A stretch of DNA of 64,000 bases from Streptomyces bathyalis (GCF_015910445.1 NZ_CP048882.1:5515501-5579500); one strand, 5' to 3'. Counted from the first letter of the stretch, positions 24,306 through 32,296 are shown. Translations and numbers: made by a program. The notes: generated from the letters alone by a model not told the origin.

Positions 24306-25300
24306 TCGAGAACCTGAACGCCGCGCTGCACAAGGTCTTCGCCGAGGACGAGCGGGCGTACCTCATCGGTGAGGACCTGGCCGATCCCTACGGCGGCGCC
24401 TTCAAGGTGGGCAGGGGACTGAGCACCAAGTATCCGGAGCGCGTGCTCAGTACGCCCCTGAGCGAGAACGGTCTGCTCGGCGTGGCGAACGGTCTCGCGC
24501 TGACCGGCAACACCGTGATCGCCGAGATCATGTTCGGCGACTTCGCCTTCCTCGCCTTCGACCAGATCGTCAACTTCGCGGCCAAGTCGGTCTCGATGTA
24601 CGGCTCGCGGCAGCCGCTGCGGCTCGTCGTGCGGTGCCCCGTCGGCGGGCACCGCGGGTACGGCCCGACGCACAGCCAGGCCGTGCAGAAGCACTTCCTC
24701 GGCGTGCCCGATCTGGCGCTGTACGAGCTGACGCCGTTCCACGACAGCGCCGACGTCTTCGCGGAGATGGCCGAACGCCGGGAACCCTGCCTCCACTTCG
24801 AGGACAAGACCCTCTACGGCCGTCGCCGCTGGGTTGACGGGACGGACGAGCTCTTCGAGTTCGGGTTCGCCGGTCCCCGGCGGGAGTACGGCACGGCGGT
24901 GCCGCGCGTGGGGGCCACCGACGTGGACTGCGTGATCGTCTCGACCGGAGGCACCGCACCGCTCGCCCTCGAGGCCGCCCGCCGGCTGTTCCTGGAGGCG
25001 GAGATCGTGTGCCGGCTGGTCGTGCCCTCGCGGCTGTATCCGTTCGACCCGGGACCCGTCGAGAGCATGCTCGCCGGTGCCCGGCGGATCGTCGTCGTCG
25101 AGGAAGGCGTCGCCGGCGGTACCTGGGGCGCCGACGTGGCCGACGAGATCTACCGGCGGCTGTGGCCGAGCCTGCGCGACAGGGTCAGGCTCGTCCACTC
25201 CCGCGCCAGCGTCATCCCCTCCGCCGCGCACCTCGAACGGGACGTGCTGGTGCAGGCGGAGGACATCGAGAAGGCCGTACGCGAGGCGCCCGAGCGGTAG
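24284..25300 (+). CDS. 2-oxo-acid dehydrogenase E1 component, beta subunit
   Basis: E1-beta subunit, 338 residues, completing the heterotetrameric E1. Typical segments are LSENGLLGVANGLAL (containing the conserved Glu near 61), EIMFGDFAFLAFDQIVNFAA, and CPVGGHRGYGPTHSQ. The transketolase C-terminal domain carries RIVVVEEG. ATG 24284 is preferred because GGAGG lies 5 bases upstream; ATG 24272 is an in-frame alternative. Coupled to E1-alpha by overlap. The cluster supplies E1-alpha, E1-beta and E2 but not the lipoamide dehydrogenase E3, which would come from the housekeeping complexes. Confidence 0.9.
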   Translation: MPRSERIVENLNAALHKVFAEDERAYLIGEDLADPYGGAFKVGRGLSTKYPERVLSTPLSENGLLGVANGLALTGNTVIAEIMFGDFAFLAFDQIVNFAAKSVSMYGSRQPLRLVVRCPVGGHRGYGPTHSQAVQKHFLGVPDLALYELTPFHDSADVFAEMAERREPCLHFEDKTLYGRRRWVDGTDELFEFGFAGPRREYGTAVPRVGATDVDCVIVSTGGTAPLALEAARRLFLEAEIVCRLVVPSRLYPFDPGPVESMLAGARRIVVVEEGVAGGTWGADVADEIYRRLWPSLRDRVRLVHSRASVIPSAAHLERDVLVQAEDIEKAVREAPER

Positions 25301-25345
25301 CGCACGGCACGGCAGCGATCCAGCCGATTCAGGAGGAGGAGCAGC

Positions 25346-25687
25346 ATGGCGACCATCTCGGCGGACGAGGACGTCTTCACGCTGGTGAACATCTTTCCGG
25401 TGGAACCGGAGGACCAGCAGCGCCTGTTCGAGGTGCTCACCGACGCGACGGGCATCATCAAACGGATGCCCGGCTACGTATCGGCGAACGTGCATCTGAG
25501 CCACGACGGGAAGTACGTCATCAACTACGCGCAATGGCGCAGCGAGGCCGACTTCCGCGCGATGCACGCCAGGCCCGAGGTCCAGGAGCACTTCGACGAG
25601 TGCCGGCGGCTGTCGAAGCCCCAGCCCGTCTTCTGCCGCGTGGCCTACACCCACGACGCGGAGAGCGACGTCGAGCGCTGGTCGTGA
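25346..25687 (+). CDS. TcmH-like antibiotic biosynthesis monooxygenase
   Basis: Small ABM-superfamily protein of 113 residues, ferredoxin-like fold. Members such as TcmH, ActVA-Orf6 and ElmH oxidize anthrone-type intermediates to quinones with molecular oxygen and no cofactor. Visible features are FTLVNIFPVEPEDQQRL, MPGYVSANVHLS and VINYAQWRSEADFRAM, matching TcmH-type sequences. Strong AGGAGGAGGAG precedes the ATG. It lies 45 bases after E1-beta in the same operon. The predicted step is conversion of a tetracyclic anthrone to its quinone after TcmI-type cyclization. Confidence 0.87.
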   Translation: MATISADEDVFTLVNIFPVEPEDQQRLFEVLTDATGIIKRMPGYVSANVHLSHDGKYVINYAQWRSEADFRAMHARPEVQEHFDECRRLSKPQPVFCRVAYTHDAESDVERWS

Positions 25688-25842
25688 GCGGCGAAGGACC
25701 CGTCACGCGGAATCGCCGCCGTGCCGCGGCTCCTGATGCACCGTAGGAAAAGACGCGGGACAACGGCACCGCGTACGGGCGCCCGCCCGGCGACGGCGGC
25801 ACAGCACCACCCGCCCCACCCCTGTGAATTGAGGACATCGGA

Positions 25843-26352
25843 ATGCGGAAATCACTCGTACGGACGGTCTTCCGGCGCTTCTCGCCCACGACCGAGAACC
25901 GGTTGCTGCGACCGTTCCTCGTGGTCAGCGGGGTCGTGGTCGGCGCCGGCTGGTTCGAGATGCGCGTGGTCATCCCGCAGTGGGCGAAGGCGTCGAACGC
26001 CAAGGAGGTGGCCGAGGCCCTGGAGCGGTCCGGGCACATGGCCTCCGGGAAGCAGTTCTGGGCGCTCCTCGGCCCGGCAGCCCTGCCGCTGACGGCCGCG
26101 AACCTCTACGCCGCCCTCGGCTCCGAGGGCCCACGGCGCGGACCCTGGCTGCTGTCGGCCGGCACCGCGGCGGCGATGAGCGTTGCCACCGCCACCTACT
26201 TCGCACCGGAGCTGCACAAGCTGAGCGACGCCCACCACCTGGAGGACAGCGAGGTGCGGGAGCGGATCCGGCGCCGGGTGCGGCTGGACCAGGTGCGGCT
26301 GGGTGCTCTGACGGCCGCCTGGTGGGCCGGTCTCCGGGCGCTCTCCCGCTGA
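25843..26352 (+). CDS. DUF1772-like membrane protein, possible anthrone oxygenase
   Basis: Membrane protein of 169 residues with about three or four hydrophobic segments (FLVVSGVVVGAGWFEM; LLGPAALPLTAANLYAAL; LLSAGTAAAMSVATATYF; LGALTAAWWAGL). It contains PQWAKASN after the first segment, reminiscent of DUF1772 proteins. Some fungal DUF1772 proteins, such as HypC of aflatoxin biosynthesis, oxidize anthrones. GAGGACATCGGA precedes the ATG. The 155-base gap to the TcmH-like gene holds only a weak 7-base inverted repeat. Family assignment is moderate and function is inferred from context. Confidence 0.55.
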   Translation: MRKSLVRTVFRRFSPTTENRLLRPFLVVSGVVVGAGWFEMRVVIPQWAKASNAKEVAEALERSGHMASGKQFWALLGPAALPLTAANLYAALGSEGPRRGPWLLSAGTAAAMSVATATYFAPELHKLSDAHHLEDSEVRERIRRRVRLDQVRLGALTAAWWAGLRALSR

Positions 26353-26421
26353 CGCGAAACCTGGCTCGGGCTCCTCCGGCGCAGCGGAATCCGAGTGTTC
26401 CCGGGTTACACGTGCGCCCAG

Positions 26422-26445
26422 ATTAGATACACTGGCGTTTCTAAT
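26422..26445. promoter_or_regulatory. Operator-like inverted repeat upstream of the exporter
   Basis: ATTAGATAC (26422-26430) and GTTTCTAAT (26437-26445) form an inverted repeat, 8 of 9 positions matched, with a 6-base centre, 61 bases before the MFS start. Size and AT-richness fit a TetR-type operator overlapping the exporter promoter. Its sequence differs from the repeats next to the cluster TetR gene, so the cognate regulator is uncertain. Confidence 0.55.
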
Positions 26446-26505
26446 AACGTCCAATACGACGCCATGAGCGTCTGCTACTGGTACTGATCCAAGTGGGAGC
26501 CTTCA

Positions 26506-27945
26506 ATGGCAACGACGAATTCGGCGCAGGCCGAGGGGAAGGCGAACCCGGCCGCAGCACGCGCCCCCGGGTTGGTGCTCGCGGTACTCGCGGGCGCCCA
26601 GTTCCTGGTCGCCCTGGACATCACGATCATCCTGATCGCCGTACCGAGCATCGAGCGCGATCTCGGCTTCTCGCCGGCGGCGCTTCAATGGGTCGTCAAC
26701 GCGTACACGCTCGCGTTCGGCGGTCTGCTTCTGCTCGGCGGCCGGCTCGGCGACCTGGCGGGCAAGCGCCGCGTCTTCCTCGCCGGCACCACCGTCTTCG
26801 TGCTCGCCTCCCTGTGCGGAGGGCTGGCGCAGGACCAGGTGTCGCTGATCGCGAGCCGGGCCGGTCAGGGGATCGGTGCGGCGCTGCTGTCTCCCACGGC
26901 GTTCGCGCTCGTCGCGACGCACTTCGCCGAAGGGCCGCAGCGCAACCGGGCGTTCGGGGTGATGAGCGCCACCGCGGGCGGGGCGTCGGCTCTCGGCGTC
27001 ATCGCGGGCGGTGTCCTCACGGACGCCCTCACCTGGCGCTCGGCCTTCTTCATCAACGTGCCGCTCGGTGCGCTGATCTTCGCCGGTGCCGTGCTGCTGC
27101 TCTCCGAGCCGGCGCGGCCCAAGCGGAAGCTGGACGTCTTCGGTGCGGTGACCGTCACCGTCGGCTCCACCGCACTGGTCAACGCGGCGATCAGTGCGTC
27201 CGGGGGCGGTTGGGCCTCGGCGCCCACGCTGATCTCGCTCGCCGCCGCCGCCGTACTGCTGACCGCCTTCGTGGTGATCCAGGCGACGCACTCCCAACCG
27301 CTGGTCTCGCTCCGGCTGTTCGTCAACCGCAACAGGTCCGGCGCGTTCACCGTCCAGCTGCTGAACAACTGCGTGAACATCGGCTTCTACTACTTCCTGA
27401 GCAAGTTCGCCCAGGACGTCTTCCACTACGACCCGCTGGCCGCCGGCTTCGCGCTGCTGCCCGCGCCGCTGTGCGTCATCATCGCCGCGCAGACAGCCTC
27501 CAGGCTGCTGGCCAGGACGGGCCCGCTGCCGATCCTCGTCACCGGCGGACTGCTGCTGGGGGGCGGGCTGTTCTACGCCTCGTTCCTCACCTTCGACTCC
27601 GCCTACGCCACGGGGATGCTGCCCGCGCTGATCCTCTACGCGTCGGGCTTCGGCAGCATGGTCGTACCCGTGACCGTCACCGCCCTCGCAGGCATCGCCC
27701 CGCAGGACTCCGGCATGGCCACCGGCGTGCTCAACGCCTGCCAGCAGGTGGGCACTTCGTTCGGACTGGCCGCGATGGTCACCGTGTTCGCCGGTGCGCT
27801 GGGCGAGGCGCCGGGGAAGCCCGGGCCGCAGGTCGTCACCGACGCCTACGACCAGGCGCTGACGCTGGGCGCCGGCATCGCGCTCATCTCGCTGCTGGTG
27901 GTCGTGCTCACCATCCGCAAGCGGACCTCGCCCGGAGCGGGCTGA
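26506..27945 (+). CDS. MFS drug exporter (DHA2, 14-TMS type)
   Basis: Major facilitator superfamily proton antiporter of 479 residues, of the EmrB/QacA/TcmA type, in the cell membrane. It has the N-terminal VALDITIILIAVPSIERDLG motif (LDxTxxNVAxP-like), the GGRLGDLAGKRRVFLAG loop between helices 2 and 3, and long hydrophobic runs to the end. GGGAG lies 6 bases before ATG 26506. Its position in the cluster and the operator-like repeat upstream make self-resistance by export of the polyketide the most likely role. Confidence 0.9.
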   Translation: MATTNSAQAEGKANPAAARAPGLVLAVLAGAQFLVALDITIILIAVPSIERDLGFSPAALQWVVNAYTLAFGGLLLLGGRLGDLAGKRRVFLAGTTVFVLASLCGGLAQDQVSLIASRAGQGIGAALLSPTAFALVATHFAEGPQRNRAFGVMSATAGGASALGVIAGGVLTDALTWRSAFFINVPLGALIFAGAVLLLSEPARPKRKLDVFGAVTVTVGSTALVNAAISASGGGWASAPTLISLAAAAVLLTAFVVIQATHSQPLVSLRLFVNRNRSGAFTVQLLNNCVNIGFYYFLSKFAQDVFHYDPLAAGFALLPAPLCVIIAAQTASRLLARTGPLPILVTGGLLLGGGLFYASFLTFDSAYATGMLPALILYASGFGSMVVPVTVTALAGIAPQDSGMATGVLNACQQVGTSFGLAAMVTVFAGALGEAPGKPGPQVVTDAYDQALTLGAGIALISLLVVVLTIRKRTSPGAG

Positions 27946-28041
27946 CGGAGGGGGCCGGTCCCGCCGCGGCTCCGGAATCCCGGCCTCCCCTCACCCTTCG
28001 ACCAGACCCCCGCACCTCGATCGCAGTGGAGGCTTCCTCCC

Positions 28042-28683
28042 ATGCAGCGGCCCATGAAGCTCGCGGTATTCGGTGGCACCGGACGCACGGGCCACCACCT
28101 CATCCAGCAGGCCCTCGACGCGGGGCACGACGTCACCGCCGTGGTGCGCGACCCCGCGCGCCTGGAGATCCGGCACGAACGGCTCGGCGTCGAGCAGAGG
28201 AACGTCTTCGACCCTGACGCCATCGCGGCGGTCGTCGACGGTGCCGACGCCGTCGTCACCTCCCTCGGCAAGACCTCACGGCAGCAGCCCCACGTGCTGC
28301 GGGACGGCACGAGAAGCATCGTCGCCGCGATGAAGGCCACGGGCACGCGCAGGCTCGTCGCGGTCAGCAACTCGGTGCACACCGCCGAGGCGGGCGACTC
28401 CGCCGGACGCCGGCTCGTCCAGCGCCTGTTGCGGCTGCCGCTGCGGGTGCCGCTCGCCGACGTCTCCGACATGGAGAAGGAGGTCGAGGCCAGCGGCCTG
28501 GACTGGACGATCCTGCGGCCCGCCCGGATGAAGGACGGACCCCGCACCGGCCACTACCGCCTCGCCGTCGGCGAGCACGTGCCGGGCGGGTGGTCGATCG
28601 TGCGCGGCGACGTCGCCGACGCGATCCTCCAGGTGCTCGACGACGAGCGCGTGATCGGGACGTTCGTCGGCCAGGCCACCTAG
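28042..28683 (+). CDS. NAD(P)-binding atypical SDR (biliverdin reductase B-like)
   Basis: Rossmann-fold NAD(P)H-binding protein of 213 residues. The cofactor loop is FGGTGRTGHHL near residue 9; LVAVSNSVHT and the TILRPARMKDGP segment fit the atypical SDR_a5 group, whose members reduce flavins, quinones or isoprenoids. GGAGG lies 9 bases before ATG 28042. It follows the exporter by 96 bases and may be a tailoring reductase or a quinone/flavin reductase supporting the oxygenases. Substrate unknown. Confidence 0.75.
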   Translation: MQRPMKLAVFGGTGRTGHHLIQQALDAGHDVTAVVRDPARLEIRHERLGVEQRNVFDPDAIAAVVDGADAVVTSLGKTSRQQPHVLRDGTRSIVAAMKATGTRRLVAVSNSVHTAEAGDSAGRRLVQRLLRLPLRVPLADVSDMEKEVEASGLDWTILRPARMKDGPRTGHYRLAVGEHVPGGWSIVRGDVADAILQVLDDERVIGTFVGQAT

Positions 28684-28817
28684 GTGCAAGGCGCCCGGGC
28701 CGCGCAGGGCGCACAAGGCAAGCAAGACGTGCGAGGCGCGAGGGCAGGCCGCGGCGCTCAGCGGACTCCGTACCTCGACGGCCCGTACACACCCCCACGC
28801 AGAATCGGGAGCACACC

Positions 28818-29669
28818 GTGACGATCTTGGTTACAGGCGCCACCGGCCACGTCGGACGGCACGTGGCCGCCGGACTCATCGAGGCGGGCGAGAGGGTCCG
28901 CGTGCTCACGAGGAACCCGCGGGCCGCGTCATTGCCGTCCGAGGCCGCGGTCCACGTGGGCGATCTCGCGCAGCCCGACACCCTCGAAGGCGCACTCGAC
29001 GGCGTGCGGCGCGTGTTCCTCTTCCCCGTCCCCGAGACCGCCAACGAGGTGGCCGGGTTGCTGGAGAAGGCCGGCGTCGAACACGTCGTGCTCCTGTCGT
29101 CGATGTCCATCACCGAGGACGGCGAGAACAATCCGAGCGCCCAGCACCACCTCACGGTCGAACGCGCCCTGCGGGACAGGCAGTTCACGTGGACGTTCGT
29201 CAGGCCCACCGGCTTCGCCACGAACACGCTCTGGCGCTGGGGAGACGCCGTCCGCACCGACGGAGTGGTACGGGCGCCCTACGGACTCTCCTCCCGCGCC
29301 CTGATCCACGAGGCCGACATCGCCGACGTGGCGGTCGCGTGCCTGCTCGGCGACGGCCACGCGGGACGCGTACTCGACCTGACGGGGCCCGAGTTGCTCA
29401 CGCAGGAGGAGCAGGTACGGGTGATCGGCGAAGCGGCGGGCAGGGACGTGCGGTTCGTGGAGGTCACACCCGAGCAGGCCCGTCAGGCCATGGCCGGATC
29501 GGTGGCCCCCGAGTTCGCCGAGATGGTGCTCGCCGCCCTCGCCCGCCAGGTCGAGGACCCGGGGCCCGTGCTGCCCACCGTCGAGGAGGTGACGGGCCAC
29601 CCGGCGCGGACCTTCGCGCAGTGGGCGAGCGACCACGCCGGGGACTTCCGCGGAACGGAGGAGCGATGA
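28818..29669 (+). CDS. NmrA-like NAD(P)-binding protein
   Basis: Atypical SDR of the NmrA/HSCARG group, 283 residues. The N-terminal cofactor motif GATGHVG is at about 7-13; VVLLSSMSI and FVRPTGFATN follow, and the C-terminal half (LTGPELLTQEEQVRVIGEAA) is typical of NAD(P)H:quinone oxidoreductase-like members. The GTG at 28818 has CGGGAG upstream and starts the conserved region; the frame back to 28590 is antisense-like shadow. The stop overlaps the next ATG (ATGA). A quinone-directed reductase is plausible in an aromatic polyketide cluster. Confidence 0.75.
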   Translation: MTILVTGATGHVGRHVAAGLIEAGERVRVLTRNPRAASLPSEAAVHVGDLAQPDTLEGALDGVRRVFLFPVPETANEVAGLLEKAGVEHVVLLSSMSITEDGENNPSAQHHLTVERALRDRQFTWTFVRPTGFATNTLWRWGDAVRTDGVVRAPYGLSSRALIHEADIADVAVACLLGDGHAGRVLDLTGPELLTQEEQVRVIGEAAGRDVRFVEVTPEQARQAMAGSVAPEFAEMVLAALARQVEDPGPVLPTVEEVTGHPARTFAQWASDHAGDFRGTEER

Positions 29670-30529
29670 CGAGCGTCGCCCGGGCCGGCACCGCGGAACG
29701 GACGGTGGAGGACGAAGCGCTCGTCACGGCTGATCTGCTGAGGGAGTCCGCGGCATACGGCATCGCCGTCGAGCTCTACCAGTGGGTGCTGTCCCGTACG
29801 GAGTCCGCGCAGGCCCGCTTCGGGCTCGGGCAGAGCCTGGGGAAGTCCGGCGACCACGGCGGTGCGCTGCAACACCTGGAGCGGGCCTTCGCGTTGGAGC
29901 CGGACCGTGAGCTGGGAGCGGGCTATCTCGCCTACGTGCTGGAACGCCGCGGCCGGCTGCGGGAGGCCGGCGAGTGGTACGAGCGCGCGCTCGCGGGTCC
30001 CGAGGCGGACGACCTGTGGATCCGGTCCCACCACGCCTGGTACTTGGAGAAGTGCGGCCGCACCGAGGAGGCGCGGGCCGCGTACGAGGACGTGCTCGCA
30101 CGCAATCCGCAGCACACATGGACGGTCAAGCGCTATGCGCTGATGAGGCGCGGCCTCGGGGACGGGGAGGGCGCGCGTGCGTTGCTCCAGGACGCCGTCG
30201 AGCGGGCTCCGGGCAACAAGTTCGCCGAGGCGAACCTCCTCGAATACCTGCTGCTCACCCGCAGCCCGGACTACCCGTCGCTGCGGGCCTCCCTGGCGAC
30301 CGAGGGCACCCCCGCCTGGTTTGCGTTCCTGCTGGAGCTCTTCGACTTCTGCCGGGACAGCCTGCTGCCCGGCCACCCCGACGCGGAGCGGCTGGATCGT
30401 GTGCGGTCGGCGGCGGACGCCCTCCCCGCCACGCTGCACAGGGATTTCGACGACCTCACCGCTCTGCTGGAGGAGTGCGGCGCCGACACCGAGGCATGGC
30501 GGGACCTGCTGCGGCGGCTGGTGAAGTAA
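29666..30529 (+). CDS. Tetratricopeptide-repeat protein
   Basis: Soluble protein of 287 residues built from TPR-like helical pairs, for example ARFGLGQSLGKSGDHGGALQ, GYLAYVLERRGRLREAGEWY and WYLEKCGRTEEARAAYEDVL. No enzymatic motif is visible. It is coupled to the NmrA-like gene by an ATGA overlap and converges on emfourin 38 bases later, so it is the last gene of the co-directional run and the likely right edge of the cluster. TPR proteins act as scaffolds; an assembly or regulatory role is possible but unproven. Confidence 0.7.
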   Translation: MTSVARAGTAERTVEDEALVTADLLRESAAYGIAVELYQWVLSRTESAQARFGLGQSLGKSGDHGGALQHLERAFALEPDRELGAGYLAYVLERRGRLREAGEWYERALAGPEADDLWIRSHHAWYLEKCGRTEEARAAYEDVLARNPQHTWTVKRYALMRRGLGDGEGARALLQDAVERAPGNKFAEANLLEYLLLTRSPDYPSLRASLATEGTPAWFAFLLELFDFCRDSLLPGHPDAERLDRVRSAADALPATLHRDFDDLTALLEECGADTEAWRDLLRRLVK

Positions 30530-30567
30530 CCGCGGGCCGCGCCTGCCCCGGCGCTCGCCTCACCGGC

Positions 30568-30834
30568 TCAACTCCCGTCCTGGAACACCCTCTTGATGAG
30601 CTTCGACTGGGCCTCCGTGAGGCGGGGGTCGGCGCCGTACGAGGTGCCGTCGTCCGTCTCGATCTCGTACTGGAATCCGTCCGGAACGCCCAGGGGGCGC
30701 TGGGAGCCGCCCTCGGAGTGGGCGCTTCTCGCCAGGGCCTCCAGATCGGCGGCGTCCGGTCTGCCGTCCGTGGTGAGTGTCGCCCGGCGGGTGAGGCCGC
30801 CGAAGCCGCCGGTTCGGGTGACGGTGATACGCAT
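30568..30834 (-). CDS. Emfourin-like inhibitor of M4 protease
   Basis: Protein of 88 residues resembling emfourin, the small inhibitor encoded beside protealysin-like M4 proteases. It begins MRITVTRTGGFGGLTRRA and contains YEIETDDGT followed by the LTEAQSKLIKRVF helix. ATG 30834 has GGAGGATGGAGAC upstream. It follows the M4 protease gene by 37 bases on the same strand, the family's standard arrangement, so the two are probably co-expressed and the product restrains the protease. Confidence 0.82.
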   Translation of the reverse strand: MRITVTRTGGFGGLTRRATLTTDGRPDAADLEALARSAHSEGGSQRPLGVPDGFQYEIETDDGTSYGADPRLTEAQSKLIKRVFQDGS

Positions 30835-30871
30835 GTCTCCATCCTCCCGCGACTTCGGCGGCGGCGCCCGC

Positions 30872-32032
30872 CTACGCCACTTCCGCTTCTGTGGCGTTCG
30901 CGGCGTCGGCCGGGGTGACGCCCACCAGGGACCACGACTTGAGCACCGCTTCTCGCTCCGGGCTGCCCTCCCCGTAACGGTCCGAAGCGGCGGTGACGGT
31001 GGCGCCCGCGAAGTCCGCGAACTCCGCGTCCGGCGAGAGGCCGCCGGAGGTGAGGGTGTCGTACCAGATCTGTCCCGCGCGCTCCCACGCGTGACCGCCC
31101 AGCTCCGTCGCCAGCTGGTAGAAGGCGTGGTTGGGGATGCCCGAGTTGATGTGCACGCCGCCGTTGTCGGAGCCCGTGTGCACGTAGTCCTCCATCTTCG
31201 CCGGCTGCGGGTCCTTGCCGAGGACGTCGTCGTCGTACGCCGTGCCGGGCGCCTTCATCGAGCGCAGAGCCGTGCCCTCGACCCGGTCGGTGAAGAGGTT
31301 GTCACCGATCAGCCAGTCGGCGGCCTCGGCGGTCTGGCCGAGCCCGTACTGCTTGATGAGGGAGCCGAAGACGTCCGACAGCGACTCGTTGAGCGCCCCC
31401 GACTGCCCGAAGTACGCGAGATTCGCGGTGTGTTGAGTGACGCCGTGGGTCAGCTCGTGACCGATGACGTCGACCGGCAGCGTGAAGTCGCGGAAGATCT
31501 CGCCGTCTCCGTCCCCGAAGACCATGCGTTCGCCGTCCCAGAACGCGTTGCCGTAGTTGCGGCCGTAGTGGACGGTGGCGTCGAGGGGCATGCCCGCGCC
31601 GTCGATCGAATAGCGGGAGAAGACGCTGAGGTAGAGCTCGAACGTGGCGCCCAGGCCCGCGTACGCGCGGTTCACGCTGGCGTCCTCGACGGGCTCCTCG
31701 CCCTCGGACCGCACGGTCGTGCCCGGCAGCTGTTCGCCGTGCTCCGCGTCGCTGATGGTGCGATTCGGTTTCTTCTCCGCGCTCGCGTCGCCGGCCGGTC
31801 CCGGGCCCGTGCCCGCCGTCATGCGGACGGTGGTGATGCGGCGGCGGGTCCGCTGGAGCGCGTCGTGCTCCAGGGTGCGGCGCGCCGGTTCGTACAGGGT
31901 GGGATCGCCGGAGCGGGAGAGATGGTCCAGGAGGTGCGGCGGGACGATGCCGCAGAAGACGGGGTTCACGCGGTGTGACTGACTCGTGTGCTCCGAGTGT
32001 GCGTTCATATACAGAACGTGGCACAGGGTCAT
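30872..32032 (-). CDS. Protealysin-like M4 family metalloprotease
   Basis: Thermolysin-family zinc metalloprotease of about 386 residues. The zinc motif is HELTH (in VIGHELTHGVTQH) with the downstream Glu in GALNESLSDVFG; the C-terminal catalytic His is in HINSGIPNHAFY. A short N-terminal propeptide with PPHLL is the protealysin-type signature, and no classical signal peptide is seen. The start is set at ATG 32032, which has AGGGAG about 10 bases upstream; ATG 32008 gives a version eight residues shorter without a ribosome binding site. It lies between the polyketide cluster and leuA and looks like part of the chromosomal core. Confidence 0.9.
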   Translation of the reverse strand: MTLCHVLYMNAHSEHTSQSHRVNPVFCGIVPPHLLDHLSRSGDPTLYEPARRTLEHDALQRTRRRITTVRMTAGTGPGPAGDASAEKKPNRTISDAEHGEQLPGTTVRSEGEEPVEDASVNRAYAGLGATFELYLSVFSRYSIDGAGMPLDATVHYGRNYGNAFWDGERMVFGDGDGEIFRDFTLPVDVIGHELTHGVTQHTANLAYFGQSGALNESLSDVFGSLIKQYGLGQTAEAADWLIGDNLFTDRVEGTALRSMKAPGTAYDDDVLGKDPQPAKMEDYVHTGSDNGGVHINSGIPNHAFYQLATELGGHAWERAGQIWYDTLTSGGLSPDAEFADFAGATVTAASDRYGEGSPEREAVLKSWSLVGVTPADAANATEAEVA

Positions 32033-32218
32033 GGTGATGTCACTCCCTGCTGCGGAAATTGGTCCCGAAAGTCCATGAATCGACGTGAAGGGGGAGTGCT
32101 GTGCCCAACTCCCGTGCACTGTCCGTGACTCCGGGGCTCCGTCCGGCCGGAGCGAGGCGTGAACAAATGCCCAGTCCCGCATGGTGATACGGGGCTCGGG
32201 GATCCGCGCGGTCTCCGT

Positions 32219-32224
32219 TAGACT
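32219..32224 (+). promoter_or_regulatory. Candidate -10 box of the leu leader transcript
   Basis: TAGACT lies 9 bases before the leader peptide ATG at 32233. Transcription would start at about 32231, making the leader peptide nearly leaderless. No convincing -35 hexamer is visible. Confidence 0.4.
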
Positions 32225-32232
32225 CGCTGATC

Positions 32233-32280
32233 ATGCGTTTCGGGCTGCTTCTTCTTAGCTGCCGCGGCGAGGGTCTGTAG
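32233..32280 (+). CDS. leuL: leuA leader peptide
   Basis: A 15-codon open reading frame, MRFGLLLLSCRGEGL, containing four consecutive leucine codons (CTG CTT CTT CTT) and a fifth Leu before TAG. It lies about 100 bases upstream of leuA and is followed by competing hairpins. This is the layout of ribosome-mediated attenuation: when charged Leu-tRNA is scarce, the ribosome stalls on the leucine run and the downstream structure changes in favour of leuA expression. Confidence 0.85.
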   Translation: MRFGLLLLSCRGEGL

Positions 32281-32296
32281 TCGTACGGCCGACCCC

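Noticed and set aside
22258..25300. Treating E1/E2 as the housekeeping pyruvate dehydrogenase complex
   Set aside because: Streptomyces housekeeping pyruvate dehydrogenase is normally the single-chain AceE type, no E3 is present, and the genes are interleaved with a cyclase, methyltransferase and oxygenase.
25688..25719. Inverted repeat GCGGCGA/TCGCCGC after the TcmH-like gene
   Set aside because: Arms of only 7 bases with an 18-base loop are expected by chance in this GC-rich DNA.
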